From: Cyanobacteria bacterium SBLK
GTDB lineage: Bacteria; Cyanobacteriota; Cyanobacteriia; Cyanobacteriales; Spirulinaceae
DNA: 46,461 nt
Assembly: GCA_017746715.1 (NCBI GenBank)
Contig: JAGHZQ010000103.1
Coordinates: 1-46,461, forward strand
Direction: 5' to 3'
Each line of letters begins with the position of its first letter. Positions within the stretch are counted from its first letter, which is position 1. The translations under genes were made by a program, and so were the position numbers. Shown here one piece after another: positions 33,492-41,710 of this stretch. Below the pieces are notes generated by a model. The model made no database searches and was not told the DNA's origin. It saw nothing but the letters and a program-made list of their open reading frames with translations.

Positions 33492-33708
33492 AGAATTACC
33501 GGATTCAGCGCGATCGCAAATCTGTAAATATTGCAAAACTGTAACCGATTTAACAAAACCGAGAAAAAATGCTAGTTTTTTGAAGAAATGTTGCAAAACG
33601 GCGAGAAAAGCACTCCGCTCGCTGCGACGGGTCAGCCCTGTGGGATGATAAAAAAATAAAAGTTTAAATTGACGTAAAACTTGTTTGCATTGGGAGCGCA
33701 GTTTTAAA

Positions 33709-34218
33709 ATGAGAGACGCTGTTACCAACTTAATAAGAAATTATGATGTTGCGGGTCGTTACTTCGATCGCAATGCGATGGACAGTCTCAAGGCCTATTT
33801 TGATTCGGGTTCGGCACGGGTCGAGGTGGCGACAATGATTACAGCCAATGCGGCAGCAATTGTGAAGGATGCCAGCGCCCAACTATTCGAGACAGTACCG
33901 GAACTCCTACGCCCGGGTGGATACGCTTATACCACTCGCCGCTATTCTGCTTGTTTGCGGGATATGGATTACTATCTCCGCTATGCCAGTTATGCTTTGG
34001 TTGCTGGGGATACCAACGTTTTAGACGAGCGGGTTTTGCAAGGCTTGCGGGAAACCTATAATTCTTTGAACGTTCCCATCGGTCCAACGGTAGTGGGCAT
34101 TCAAATCATGAAGGATATCGTTAAAAACATGGCAGCAGATGCGGGCATCGACAATACAGCCTTTATCGATGCGCCTTTTGAACACATGGCTCGAGATTTT
34201 GGTGAAAAAGATATCTAA
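33709..34218 (+). CDS. apcF: Allophycocyanin subunit beta-18 (ApcF)
   Basis: This is a core subunit of the phycobilisome, the light-harvesting antenna on the thylakoid surface. It sits in the terminal-emitter trimer beside the linker-emitter ApcE. The 169-aa protein begins MRDAVTNLIRNYDVAGRYFD and carries the bilin-attachment Cys (C82) in RRYSACLRDMDYYLRYA. GLRETYNSLNVPIGPTVVGI is also typical. ApcF rather than ApcB is favoured by the NYDVAGRYFD start and length. ATG 33709 was chosen over an earlier in-frame start. A HIP1-based terminator follows at 34261. It is divergent from glnA, so the 303 bp between them hold both promoters. Confidence 0.94.
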   Translation: MRDAVTNLIRNYDVAGRYFDRNAMDSLKAYFDSGSARVEVATMITANAAAIVKDASAQLFETVPELLRPGGYAYTTRRYSACLRDMDYYLRYASYALVAGDTNVLDERVLQGLRETYNSLNVPIGPTVVGIQIMKDIVKNMAADAGIDNTAFIDAPFEHMARDFGEKDI

Positions 34219-34222
34219 ATTC

Positions 34223-34256
34223 AATGTAGGAACGTTAAATTTAACGTCCCTACATT
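34223..34256. repeat. Dispersed palindrome (TGTAGGAACGTTAAA / TTTAACGTCCCTACA)
   Basis: Two 17-nt arms pair at 16 positions with no spacer. Repeats of this GTAGGRACGTTAAA type are spread through cyanobacterial genomes. It lies just after the apcF stop and may add to termination. Confidence 0.7.
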
Positions 34257-34260
34257 ATGC

Positions 34261-34299
34261 GGCGATCGCAACCTCAAACAGAGGAGCGATCGCCTTTTT
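34261..34299 (+). terminator. HIP1-based terminator of apcF
   Basis: GGCGATCGC (34261-34269) pairs with GCGATCGCC (34286-34294), with an inner CCTC/GAGG pairing, followed by TTTTT. A pair of HIP1 octamers forms the whole stem. Confidence 0.82.
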
Positions 34300-34362
34300 G
34301 CTGTTTGTTTGCCAAGAAGAACGGGTTAAAATTGGGAAGAGGCGCAAGAGAGAGGCAAACCC

Positions 34363-35034
34363 ATGAAAGGCAAAGCATTCAACGCGATCGGGTTAATGAT
34401 TCTTCTGGGTTCGGGAACGATCGCCCTGCCGAGTCGGGGACAAGATTTAAATGCCGAGTTAGATTATGCCGTTTGCAATCAAAATTGGGATGAAGCGATC
34501 GCGATTATCGATCGCGCTCGGGAAACATCTCCTCAGTCCGATCCTCAATTGGAAGCCTATCGCGATCGCCTCGTCGCGTTGAAAGATTCCGCAGCCAGAG
34601 CGCCGGGATGGGGAGGAGAATGCACGCTTCCCCCCTCTGCAACCATTCCCGCACAACCCGCAACGACAGCCTCGCCGAGTTTGGCAGATTATGGCACGAT
34701 GGTCGCATTCCTCGACCATCTCAAAGCGTGCAAATCTTATCGATACGGAGGGGGTTTCTTTGGAGCTCTGACTCCAGCCATTGAGATTGGCGGTCAAAAC
34801 AGAGAACGGTGTGCGATGCGCCAAATTTACGGGGATGGTAGTCAGATGCAGTGTCAGTTGAGTCAAGAAGGAATTGCTGTGATGACCAACGAAATCGCCT
34901 ATGAAAATGCCCGCATCATGGATGAATTTCAGCAAACCGGAAATTTAGATACCCGAGATATGGCGGACAATCCGGATTCTGAAGATATTGTGAATAAAGA
35001 GTGTCGCTATATCGACCCACCAAGCGGAAGTTGA
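34363..35034 (+). CDS. Exported hypothetical protein
   Basis: No family is recognised for this 223-aa protein. It has an N-terminal signal peptide (MKGKAFNAIGLMILLGSG, cut probably after ALPSRGQ). Residues ~30-75 are a TPR-like helical hairpin (DYAVCNQNWDEAIAIIDRAR); a Pro/Ala/Thr linker follows. The C-terminal ~100 residues, with four cysteines (LKACKSY, RERCAM, QMQCQLSQEGIAVM, NKECRY), look like a small disulfide-bonded domain. Exported location is likely. GAGAGGCAAACCC precedes the ATG. Transcribed in the same direction as apcF but after its terminator. Confidence 0.75.
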   Translation: MKGKAFNAIGLMILLGSGTIALPSRGQDLNAELDYAVCNQNWDEAIAIIDRARETSPQSDPQLEAYRDRLVALKDSAARAPGWGGECTLPPSATIPAQPATTASPSLADYGTMVAFLDHLKACKSYRYGGGFFGALTPAIEIGGQNRERCAMRQIYGDGSQMQCQLSQEGIAVMTNEIAYENARIMDEFQQTGNLDTRDMADNPDSEDIVNKECRYIDPPSGS

Positions 35035-35334
35035 CGAATGCGTGCAGCAAATTTTGGGTTTGCTGAAGCAAGAACCAGAAAAAATTAGATCGATGGGAAC
35101 AGGATGAAAATGCGCGATCGCGGTCGGTTTTCTCGACAATCGAAGTCGGGAAAAATGTATAGTTGTGATGGATAGTTCGGCCGCTCATGCAGTGGGATTT
35201 CGCACCCATCGGAATAACGCTAAAAATCGGTGGTTTTCCGAATACATTTTCACGAGAAATTTTTTATAGTTAAAAGTGTGGGGCAAAAGAATTTTCTTTT
35301 AGAATGAACAAAAAGATAACATAAAGGTGTCACT
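35035..35334. other. Intergenic region without a recognised feature
   Basis: About 300 bases with one HIP1 site near 35115 and no supported gene. The region just before 35335 (AAAAAGATAACATAAAGG) probably carries the promoter and ribosome binding site of the small repeated ORF that follows. Confidence 0.4.
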
Positions 35335-35508
35335 ATGAATCGTCGAGAAATTAATCCAGATTGCAACTCTCCTTTTAAATTACACTTAGATCGGCTCGAA
35401 GCGATCGCGGATGAGGTAAAACTGCCTCGATGGGTTTCTCTAAAGCTGCATTTAGACGAGCTCGAAGCGATCGCCGACGAGTTGAAAATTCGGGAACGAA
35501 CCTGTTGA
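35335..35508 (+). CDS. Small protein made of an internal duplication
   Basis: This 57-aa frame, ATG 35335 to TGA 35506-35508, has AAAGG as a ribosome binding site. The protein is essentially two copies of one unit, KLHLDRLEAIADEVKLP and KLHLDELEAIADELKIR, each a predicted amphipathic helix. The duplication is visible in the DNA too, around CTCGAAGCGATCGC. Wobble differences between copies are mostly silent or conservative (CGG/GAG aside), which suggests selection on the protein. The family is unknown; two paired helices could mediate self-association or protein binding. Confidence 0.6.
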   Translation: MNRREINPDCNSPFKLHLDRLEAIADEVKLPRWVSLKLHLDELEAIADELKIRERTC

Positions 35509-35560
35509 AAAATCGGGCACTAGGGGATAGCGATCGCTGTTCGTCCTCAAAAAAATCAAA

Positions 35561-35956
35561 CTAGGGAATAAAAATTCGCATTGCTCCTCTGTAGTCGTCA
35601 ATATCGAGAACAATATCGACCAATCTTTCGACGCACAGATCTCGATAAACCAGATCGTTTAAAATTCGGTCGGCATTTCCAATGGTGAGCACGGGTAAAG
35701 AAGTGAGGGTATTTTCTTCACGCATTACTCGTTCGAGAGAATCTTCTCCTTTCATGCTCCGATTTGCTGTGAGCAAAATTATATTATTTTCTTGGGCAAT
35801 TTGCCAAACAAGACGATCGCTACTTTTTATCGACAATCCAATTTCTGCAAAGTTAACAAAGCGAATATCAACGAAATCGAGCCAACCTTGACTCGCAAGA
35901 CAACCCAAGAGAATCACTGCATGTCCTTCAAGATTGTGGTCGATTAAAAAATTCAT
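35561..35956 (-). CDS. DUF5615-type PIN-like protein, putative toxin
   Basis: This 131-aa protein starts MNFLIDHNLEG and has the acidic core of PIN-like nucleases: D6 at the start, SSDRLVWQIAQENNIILLTANRSM in the middle. It fits the DUF5615/Mut7-C-like group, proteins usually paired with DUF433. It overlaps the DUF433 gene by 4 bp (ATGA), the usual antitoxin-toxin coupling. RNase activity is inferred from the fold, not shown. Confidence 0.72.
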   Translation of the reverse strand: MNFLIDHNLEGHAVILLGCLASQGWLDFVDIRFVNFAEIGLSIKSSDRLVWQIAQENNIILLTANRSMKGEDSLERVMREENTLTSLPVLTIGNADRILNDLVYRDLCVERLVDIVLDIDDYRGAMRIFIP

Positions 35957-36327
35957 CTTTGAGATGCACGTTTTTCTCGGATTGCTTTCAGTTTTGCGCG
36001 TGCTTTTTCAGTGCCGGGTTTGGGTGGCTGTGCGGCAATTCGCTCAAATAAGGCTCGATTTCTTTCTTGCCAATATTTTCGCAGTTCTTCGGCTTCTTTG
36101 AGAACAATTTGATATTCGGTTTCAACGTCAGAATAGTGTTGTTCGATGTAAGATAATGCTGCGTTGATTTGTTCATCTGTGAGGTTAAATAAGGCTTGAA
36201 TAAATGTAGGCGGATATTTCCCGGTTACGTAATCCATAATATCGTAAAGGGTGATACGCGTTCCGGCGATCGCGAGTCCTCTTTCCGTTCGCACGATCCC
36301 TGTTTTGAGTTGAGATTGAGCAGTCAT
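35953..36327 (-). CDS. DUF433 protein, putative antitoxin
   Basis: This 124-aa protein has the DUF433 domain: RTERGLAIAGTRITLYDIMDY, then YPPTFIQALFNLTDEQINAALSYIEQH, a small winged-helix-like DNA-binding domain (VapB antitoxin-like). A long charged helical tail (~70-124, rich in E, R, K) could wrap the partner. It is translationally coupled to the PIN-like gene downstream. Such antitoxins normally repress their own operon. Confidence 0.8.
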   Translation of the reverse strand: MTAQSQLKTGIVRTERGLAIAGTRITLYDIMDYVTGKYPPTFIQALFNLTDEQINAALSYIEQHYSDVETEYQIVLKEAEELRKYWQERNRALFERIAAQPPKPGTEKARAKLKAIREKRASQR

Positions 36328-36391
36328 CTTAGTTTGCAGAATCGATTGTTTTTAGTTTAATACAGTTGATGGAGGCGCGATCGCTTTTGTT

Positions 36392-37932
36392 TTATTCTTC
36401 GTTATCAGTGTTTTGTTGTTGGAGTTGTGCGATCGCATCGGTAGCAATTTGGCGGACTTCGCGATCGGGGTCATTTTGGCGGAAACCGAGGATAGTTTCT
36501 CGGAGGATACTAAAGCCGGAAATCAAGGTATTTAGGGTTTCGAGTCCGCCTTGTTTGAGAGCATTGAGGAGGCGATTTTTGACGGTAGAATTGGTTTGGA
36601 TGGCTTCTTGGAGGATTTCGGCTTCTGTGGCGTTGGGGTTCTTTTCTTATAGCTTCCTGAATCTGCTCTGATTGAACATCTTTCAGAACTCTGCAAATTG
36701 TTTCAGATAGAAGTTCATTATGTTGGTTGTTCTGATCTTTTTTTAATTGATTGAGTAAAGCAGATATTACTTCTTCGTTAAGAATTTGAGCCAAGGCTAC
36801 AACTGCATGATGACAAACCAAGAAATCTTCATCATTTAAAGCAGAAATCAATACAGGAACAATCAATTTCGATCTGATTTTTCCCAAAGCAACTACAGCA
36901 CTTTGACGTATCCAAGAATATTCGCTTTTGAGAGCAATACATAATTCAGAAATCGCCTCTTCCGAACAAGTTTTTCCCAACAAAGATGTTTTCGTGTTTA
37001 ATGGTATATATAAATTGCTCACCAAAGCCACAGTTTTCTCTTGGAATTCTCGCTTCACCTCACCTGCTAACCGCGCCCCCAACTGCCAATCTACCTCTAA
37101 CGCCAACCTTACCACTCGCACCACTTGCTCCTCATCCTCCAATAACCCCAACATCAGCGCGATCGCTTCGGTCCACTCGAACAAATTGAGATAGTCCCGT
37201 TGCAACTCCTCATCTGTCAACTCCGACACCATCCACTTCAACCGCATCGCCGCGTAATATTCCTGAATTAATTGGTGATGAAACTCTAACTCGTTGTCAT
37301 CCTCGATCTGAAGCAAATGATGTTTTAATAACCCTGTCACATATTTCTTAACGCCAAAAAAGCGATCGCTTGCCCCTTTCTTTTCCAAAAACTGCTCTAA
37401 AATATCTTCTGCATTCTTACGAGAAATCACCAAGAGGACGGAACTTCATCAAATTCTGCAATTGCGATCGCAATTCACTTGAAGGTATCTCGTTTAACCC
37501 ATCCAACAACAGCCAAAATTGACCTTGACGCAACTTCTTGTCCAGAATTTTCTCATCCAAATCCAACTCTGGATCACGTTCCCACAAAGAATTCAAAATC
37601 AACCTCAAAAGCGAATTTTCTCCATATCTCAACTCCACTAATACAGGAATGCGATCGCTTTTTCCCTCCTTCACTTCCTGCGCTATCTCTAATAGCAAAC
37701 GCCTCAACGCAGTAGATTTCCCCGATCCCGGCGCTCCAATCAATAAAACATGGTCTTTTGCATAGTTTTGCAACCCTTCTATAACTTTCCATGTTTTGTC
37801 CTCAGATGGCGATCGCACTTCCTCGCTCTGCCTTTCCGCCTCCAAATCGAGAACATCCATTACCGTAAAACCATCCCACCACTGGGAATATTCCTCGCAA
37901 ACCGAATCTAAATAAGCTGTCCAGTCCGTCAT
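36392..37932 (-). pseudogene. Broken NACHT-HEAT-repeat protein gene
   Basis: The 5' part (ATG 37932) reads MTDWTAYLDSVCEEYSQWW, Walker A GAPGSGKST (residues 66-74) and Walker B FWLLLDGLNE, then stops after KFRPLGDFS. A second frame resumes with ISRKNAEDILEQFL and FHHQLIQEYYAAMRLK, the end of a NACHT module, then HEAT repeats (SYSWIRQSAVVALGKI, CHHAVVALAQIL). Roughly 150-200 residues of the ATPase between them are missing. Near 36648 a run of four As shifts the frame again; the original continues NPNATEAEILQEAIQTNSTV and ends TDNEE at 36392. At least a deletion plus two frame breaks: non-functional. Intact relatives are STAND-type immune or signalling ATPases. Confidence 0.85.
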
Positions 37933-38001
37933 CTTCAACAAAGATCGTCACTAAAACTATATTAATACATTCGATTTTGTCTCGTTTGGGAAAGCGATCG
38001 C

Positions 38002-38295
38002 TCAATTCTTGAAAACATCTGGCAAATGACGATAGCCGCTCACAACTCGTAAAATTTCAATCCTATCTTCAAGAATGCGATAAAAAATAATATAGTTCAT
38101 TAAAGAAATCCCTCGCAAACCAGACAAAAGCTGAGAGTAAGATTTTCCTAAATGGGGAAATCGAGCAATATATCCGCACTTTTTATTAAATTCCTCGACA
38201 AAGCGATCGCCAGCATCAAGACTCTTTTCTAGAAAATAATCGGAAATTTCTTCCAAATCCTGACTCGCACCCACTGTAATAACCAAACGGCTCAT
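38002..38295 (-). CDS. parE: ParE-family toxin (RelE/ParE superfamily)
   Basis: This 97-aa protein has the ParE fold: VITVGASQDLEEISDYFLEKS, then FPHLGKSYSQLLSGLRGISLMNYIIFYRI and a last strand EILRVVSGYRHLP. ParE toxins inhibit DNA gyrase; RelE relatives cut mRNA. The catalytic RelE residues are not evident. It is coupled to the ParD-like gene by a 4-bp overlap, and no frame break is seen, so the pair looks intact. Confidence 0.88.
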   Translation of the reverse strand: MSRLVITVGASQDLEEISDYFLEKSLDAGDRFVEEFNKKCGYIARFPHLGKSYSQLLSGLRGISLMNYIIFYRILEDRIEILRVVSGYRHLPDVFKN

Positions 38296-38582
38296 GCTTC
38301 TGCCTCTCTAGCCGCTTTAACTTTATCGCGCAATCGATCGATAACAACTTCCGCATCTAAATAGTCTCCTTGTTTTGATTGCTCTAAACCGTCCTCAATC
38401 TTTTGCCTCGTTTCCGCAACCCAAGCTACATATTCTGGATTTTCTGCCGAGTCTTGCAAGGAAACCTCATCGGCGAGCAATCCCAATGCCGTATCGATCG
38501 CGACTTCAACAGAATCATAACCACCGCGTTTGACCAATAATTCTAAAACTTCAGCTTGCTCGGGACTCAATACAATCGACAT
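38292..38582 (-). CDS. parD: ParD-like antitoxin
   Basis: This 96-aa protein begins MSIVLSPEQAEVLELLVKRGGYDSVEVAIDTAL, a ribbon-helix-helix-type DNA-binding start, followed by an acidic, helical, probably disordered tail that would bind the toxin. Its stop overlaps the ParE start, and it is transcribed first, the usual order. Autorepression is expected; no clear operator was picked out in the 190 bp upstream. Confidence 0.82.
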   Translation of the reverse strand: MSIVLSPEQAEVLELLVKRGGYDSVEVAIDTALGLLADEVSLQDSAENPEYVAWVAETRQKIEDGLEQSKQGDYLDAEVVIDRLRDKVKAAREAEA

Positions 38583-38769
38583 TTTTTCTCTCCTACTTTT
38601 TCAAGCAATTTCTCTCAATTATACAAATCCAAAAGAAACGCGATCGCCAGCCCAATTTTCCAACCTGCTAAGATAAAAGAGAGCGCATCTTTTCCTCAAT
38701 CTCCAAAAACTTCTCAAACAATCCGACATTAGTTTTTAAACGGCTAGATGTACGGGCAATCCAAAAACA

Positions 38770-39195
38770 ATGGCTACAATTTACCACAGCATCATCCAAA
38801 AACGCTTGGTTTCTCTCATTGACGCTTCAGAATCCCCTTACGAAGCCTTTCCAGAACTGCGCTGCATTCTCGATACTCAACCGATCGTCCCCGATATTGC
38901 CATTATCCGCCGCGATCGCAAGCCTACAGGTAACGTTCCTCTCGAAGAAGCTCCACTTTGGGTCGTCAAAATCATATCGCCCCACCAAAATACCACCAAA
39001 CTCATTGCCAAAATTCAATATTGCTTGCGATCGGGAAGTCAACTCGGCTGGCTTATCGATCCCGCAGAACAAACTGTCATGGTTATGCAACCGAGCGATC
39101 GCCTGAGCTTGTATCGAGAAAGCGATCGCCTGCCCGTTTTAGAAAACTTACCCCTCACCCTCACCCCAGAACAAATCTTTAACTGGCTGCATTGA
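38770..39195 (+). CDS. Short Uma2-family (DUF820) protein, probably N-terminally truncated
   Basis: This 141-aa protein matches the core of Uma2 nuclease-fold proteins: YEAFPELRCIL, IVPDIAIIRRDR, WVVKIISPHQNTTKLIAKIQYCL, GSQLGWLIDP. Full-length members have ~40 more N-terminal residues (an LEEFL.LPE.. opening) that are absent here and not found in other frames upstream. The position normally held by the catalytic Glu of IEILSP is Lys (VKIISP). Both features suggest a decayed or non-catalytic copy. Such genes are present in many copies in cyanobacteria. Confidence 0.75.
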   Translation: MATIYHSIIQKRLVSLIDASESPYEAFPELRCILDTQPIVPDIAIIRRDRKPTGNVPLEEAPLWVVKIISPHQNTTKLIAKIQYCLRSGSQLGWLIDPAEQTVMVMQPSDRLSLYRESDRLPVLENLPLTLTPEQIFNWLH

Positions 39196-39218
39196 TATGT
39201 TTTGATAATTGTTCATTG

Positions 39219-39247
39219 AAAAATCCCCCACCCGGAGGCAGGGGATT
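39219..39247 (-). terminator. Rho-independent terminator of psaB
   Basis: On the minus strand AATCCCC and GGGGATT pair around a 12-nt loop and are followed by Ts. It lies about 22 bp behind the psaB stop. Confidence 0.85.
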
Positions 39248-39268
39248 CAAAATTAACTCAATCGGTTC

Positions 39269-41485
39269 TTAGCCGAACTTACCAGCCGTCGAAGCAATCA
39301 AGAACGCCGCATAGGTGAAGATGTAACCCACCGTGAAGTGAGCCAAACCGACTACGCGAGCTTGAACGATGGAAAGAGCAACAGGCTTGTCCTTCCAGCG
39401 AACGAGGTTCGCTAAAGGAGTGCGCTCGTGAGCCCAAACGATCGTCTCGATTAACTCTTGCCAGTAACCGCGCCAAGAGATGAGGAACATGAAGCCGGTC
39501 GCCCAAACGAGGTGTCCGAAGAGGAACATCCACGCCCAAACCGACAGGTTATTCACGCCGTAAGGATTGTAACCGTTGATCAATTGAGCGGAGTTCGCCC
39601 AGAGATAATCCCGGAACCAACCCATTAAATAGGTCGAGTTTTCGTTGAACTGGGCAACGTTACCCTGCCAAACCGACAAGTGCTTCCAGTGCCAGTAGAA
39701 GGTCAACCAACCCAAGGTGTTCAACATCCAGAACATGGCGAGGTAGAAGGCATCCCAAGCAGAGATGTCGCAAGTACCGCCACGACCGGGACCGTCGCAA
39801 GGGAAGGAATAACCGAAATCTTTCTTGTCCGGCATTAATTTGGAGCCGCGAGCATCCAAAGCGCCTTTAACCAGAATCAACACCGTGGTGTGCAAACCCA
39901 AGGCGATCGCGTGGTGAACCAAGAAATCTCCAGGTCCAATGGTCAAGAAGAGAGAATTAGTGCCGCTATTGATGGCATCCAACCAACCGGGCAAATAAGC
40001 CGCGCCGCTATTCGCTGCAATGCTGCTGCTGTTAGACAGGAGAACATCCATACCGTACAGCGCTTTACCGCTTGCAGATTGGACGAATTGAGCGAATACG
40101 GGTTCGACGAGAATTTGCTTTTCAGGGGTTCCGAAAGCAACGACTACATCATTGTGAACGTACAAGCCGAGGGTGTGGAAGCCAAGGAAGAGAGTCACCC
40201 AACTCAAGTGGGAAATAATCGCTTCTTTGTGCTCCAGCATCCGTGCCAACACGTTATTCTCGTTGGCGACGGGATCGTAATCCCGTACGAAGAAGATCGC
40301 ACCGTGAGCGAATGCCCCCACCATCAAGAAGCCAGCAATGTACTGGTGATGGGTGTACAGGGCTGCTTGAGTCGTGTAATCCCGCGCGATAAAGGCATAG
40401 GACGGCAAGGAGTACATGTGCTGCGCTACCAAGGACGTAACAACCCCCAAACAAGCCAGCGCTAAACCGAGTTGGAAGTGCAAGGAATTGTTAACCGCGT
40501 CGTACATGCCCTTGTGACCCGTGCCGATCGCACCGCCGAAAGGCGTACCTTCGGGAGGATTGTGAGCCGCATGAATCTCCTTGATGCTGTGACCGATACC
40601 AAAGTTGGTGCGGTACATGTGACCGGCAATGATGAAGATTACCGCGATCGCCAAATGGTGATGGGCAATATCCGTCAGCCAGAGAGATTCGGTTTGAGGA
40701 TGGAAACCGCCGAGGAAGGTTAAGATCGCCGTTCCCGCACCTTCAGAAGTTCCGAAGATATGACCCGCCGTATCGGGGTTTTGAGCGTAAACGCCCCAAT
40801 TTCCCGAAAAGAACGGTGCCAAACCTGCCGGGTGAGGTTTTACGGAAAGGAAATTATCCCAACCCACGTGGATACCCCGAGATTCTGGAATTGCCACGTG
40901 AACCAAGTGACCGGTCCATGCCAAAGAGCTAACCCCAAACAATCCTGCCAAGTGGTGGTTCAAGCGAGACTCGGCATTTTTAAACCAAGACAGGCTGGGA
41001 CGGAACTTGGGTTGCAAGTGCAACCAGCCCGCGAACAACATCAAGGAAGCGAGGATTAAGAGGAAAATAGACCCTTGGTAGAGGTCGCCATTGGTGGTCA
41101 TGCCAATGGTGTAGAACCAGTGGTAGACCCCGGAATAACAGATGTTAACTGGATTGCTTGCTCCCGCTTGGGTAAAGGCATCAATCGCACCTTGCCCGAA
41201 TTGGGGATCCCAAATTGCGTGAGCGATGGGACGGACGTTTAGCGGATCTTTAATCCATTGCTCGAAGTTACCTTGCCAAGCCACATGGAAGAGGGTGCCA
41301 GAAGTCCACAGGAAGATGATGGCGATGTGTCCGAAATGAGAAGCGAAAATCTTTTGGTAAAGATTTTCTTCGGTCATGCCGTCATGACTTTCAAAATCGT
41401 GGGCTGTGGCAATCCCGTACCAGATCCGACGCGTGGTTGGATCTTGGGCGAGATCTTGGCTAAATTTTGGAAATTTAGTTGCCAT
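39269..41485 (-). CDS. psaB: Photosystem I core protein PsaB
   Basis: With PsaA this forms the photosystem I heterodimer that binds P700, the antenna chlorophylls and the electron-transfer chain up to the FX iron-sulfur cluster. The 738-aa protein has 11 transmembrane helices. It starts MATKFPKFSQDLAQDPTTRR, and the FX loop FPCDGPGRGGTCDISAWD supplies two of the four Cys ligands. Many chlorophyll-ligand His pairs are seen (DIAHHHLAIA). The C-terminus ends ASTAGKFG. It is the second gene of the psaAB operon, 225 bp behind psaA. It is full length; no unusual insertion was noticed. Confidence 0.99.
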   Translation of the reverse strand: MATKFPKFSQDLAQDPTTRRIWYGIATAHDFESHDGMTEENLYQKIFASHFGHIAIIFLWTSGTLFHVAWQGNFEQWIKDPLNVRPIAHAIWDPQFGQGAIDAFTQAGASNPVNICYSGVYHWFYTIGMTTNGDLYQGSIFLLILASLMLFAGWLHLQPKFRPSLSWFKNAESRLNHHLAGLFGVSSLAWTGHLVHVAIPESRGIHVGWDNFLSVKPHPAGLAPFFSGNWGVYAQNPDTAGHIFGTSEGAGTAILTFLGGFHPQTESLWLTDIAHHHLAIAVIFIIAGHMYRTNFGIGHSIKEIHAAHNPPEGTPFGGAIGTGHKGMYDAVNNSLHFQLGLALACLGVVTSLVAQHMYSLPSYAFIARDYTTQAALYTHHQYIAGFLMVGAFAHGAIFFVRDYDPVANENNVLARMLEHKEAIISHLSWVTLFLGFHTLGLYVHNDVVVAFGTPEKQILVEPVFAQFVQSASGKALYGMDVLLSNSSSIAANSGAAYLPGWLDAINSGTNSLFLTIGPGDFLVHHAIALGLHTTVLILVKGALDARGSKLMPDKKDFGYSFPCDGPGRGGTCDISAWDAFYLAMFWMLNTLGWLTFYWHWKHLSVWQGNVAQFNENSTYLMGWFRDYLWANSAQLINGYNPYGVNNLSVWAWMFLFGHLVWATGFMFLISWRGYWQELIETIVWAHERTPLANLVRWKDKPVALSIVQARVVGLAHFTVGYIFTYAAFLIASTAGKFG

Positions 41486-41710
41486 AAACCTTTTTGAGGA
41501 ATTTTCCGACCTGAAAATGAGTTTGAATACAACTTAACTCGCGCAAGTTGTGACTCATCAAGGGGTTTTCTTACACCTACCAAATCTTGATGGATTCAAT
41601 TTGGCAGGGTAAGAAGTTCTGTGAAAACAGGGTCAATCGAGTTATTGCGAGTTTTTTAAAGCGCTTAACTTGCGATTTTACCGTTTTTACCCGGATCTTC
41701 AACCCGACGT

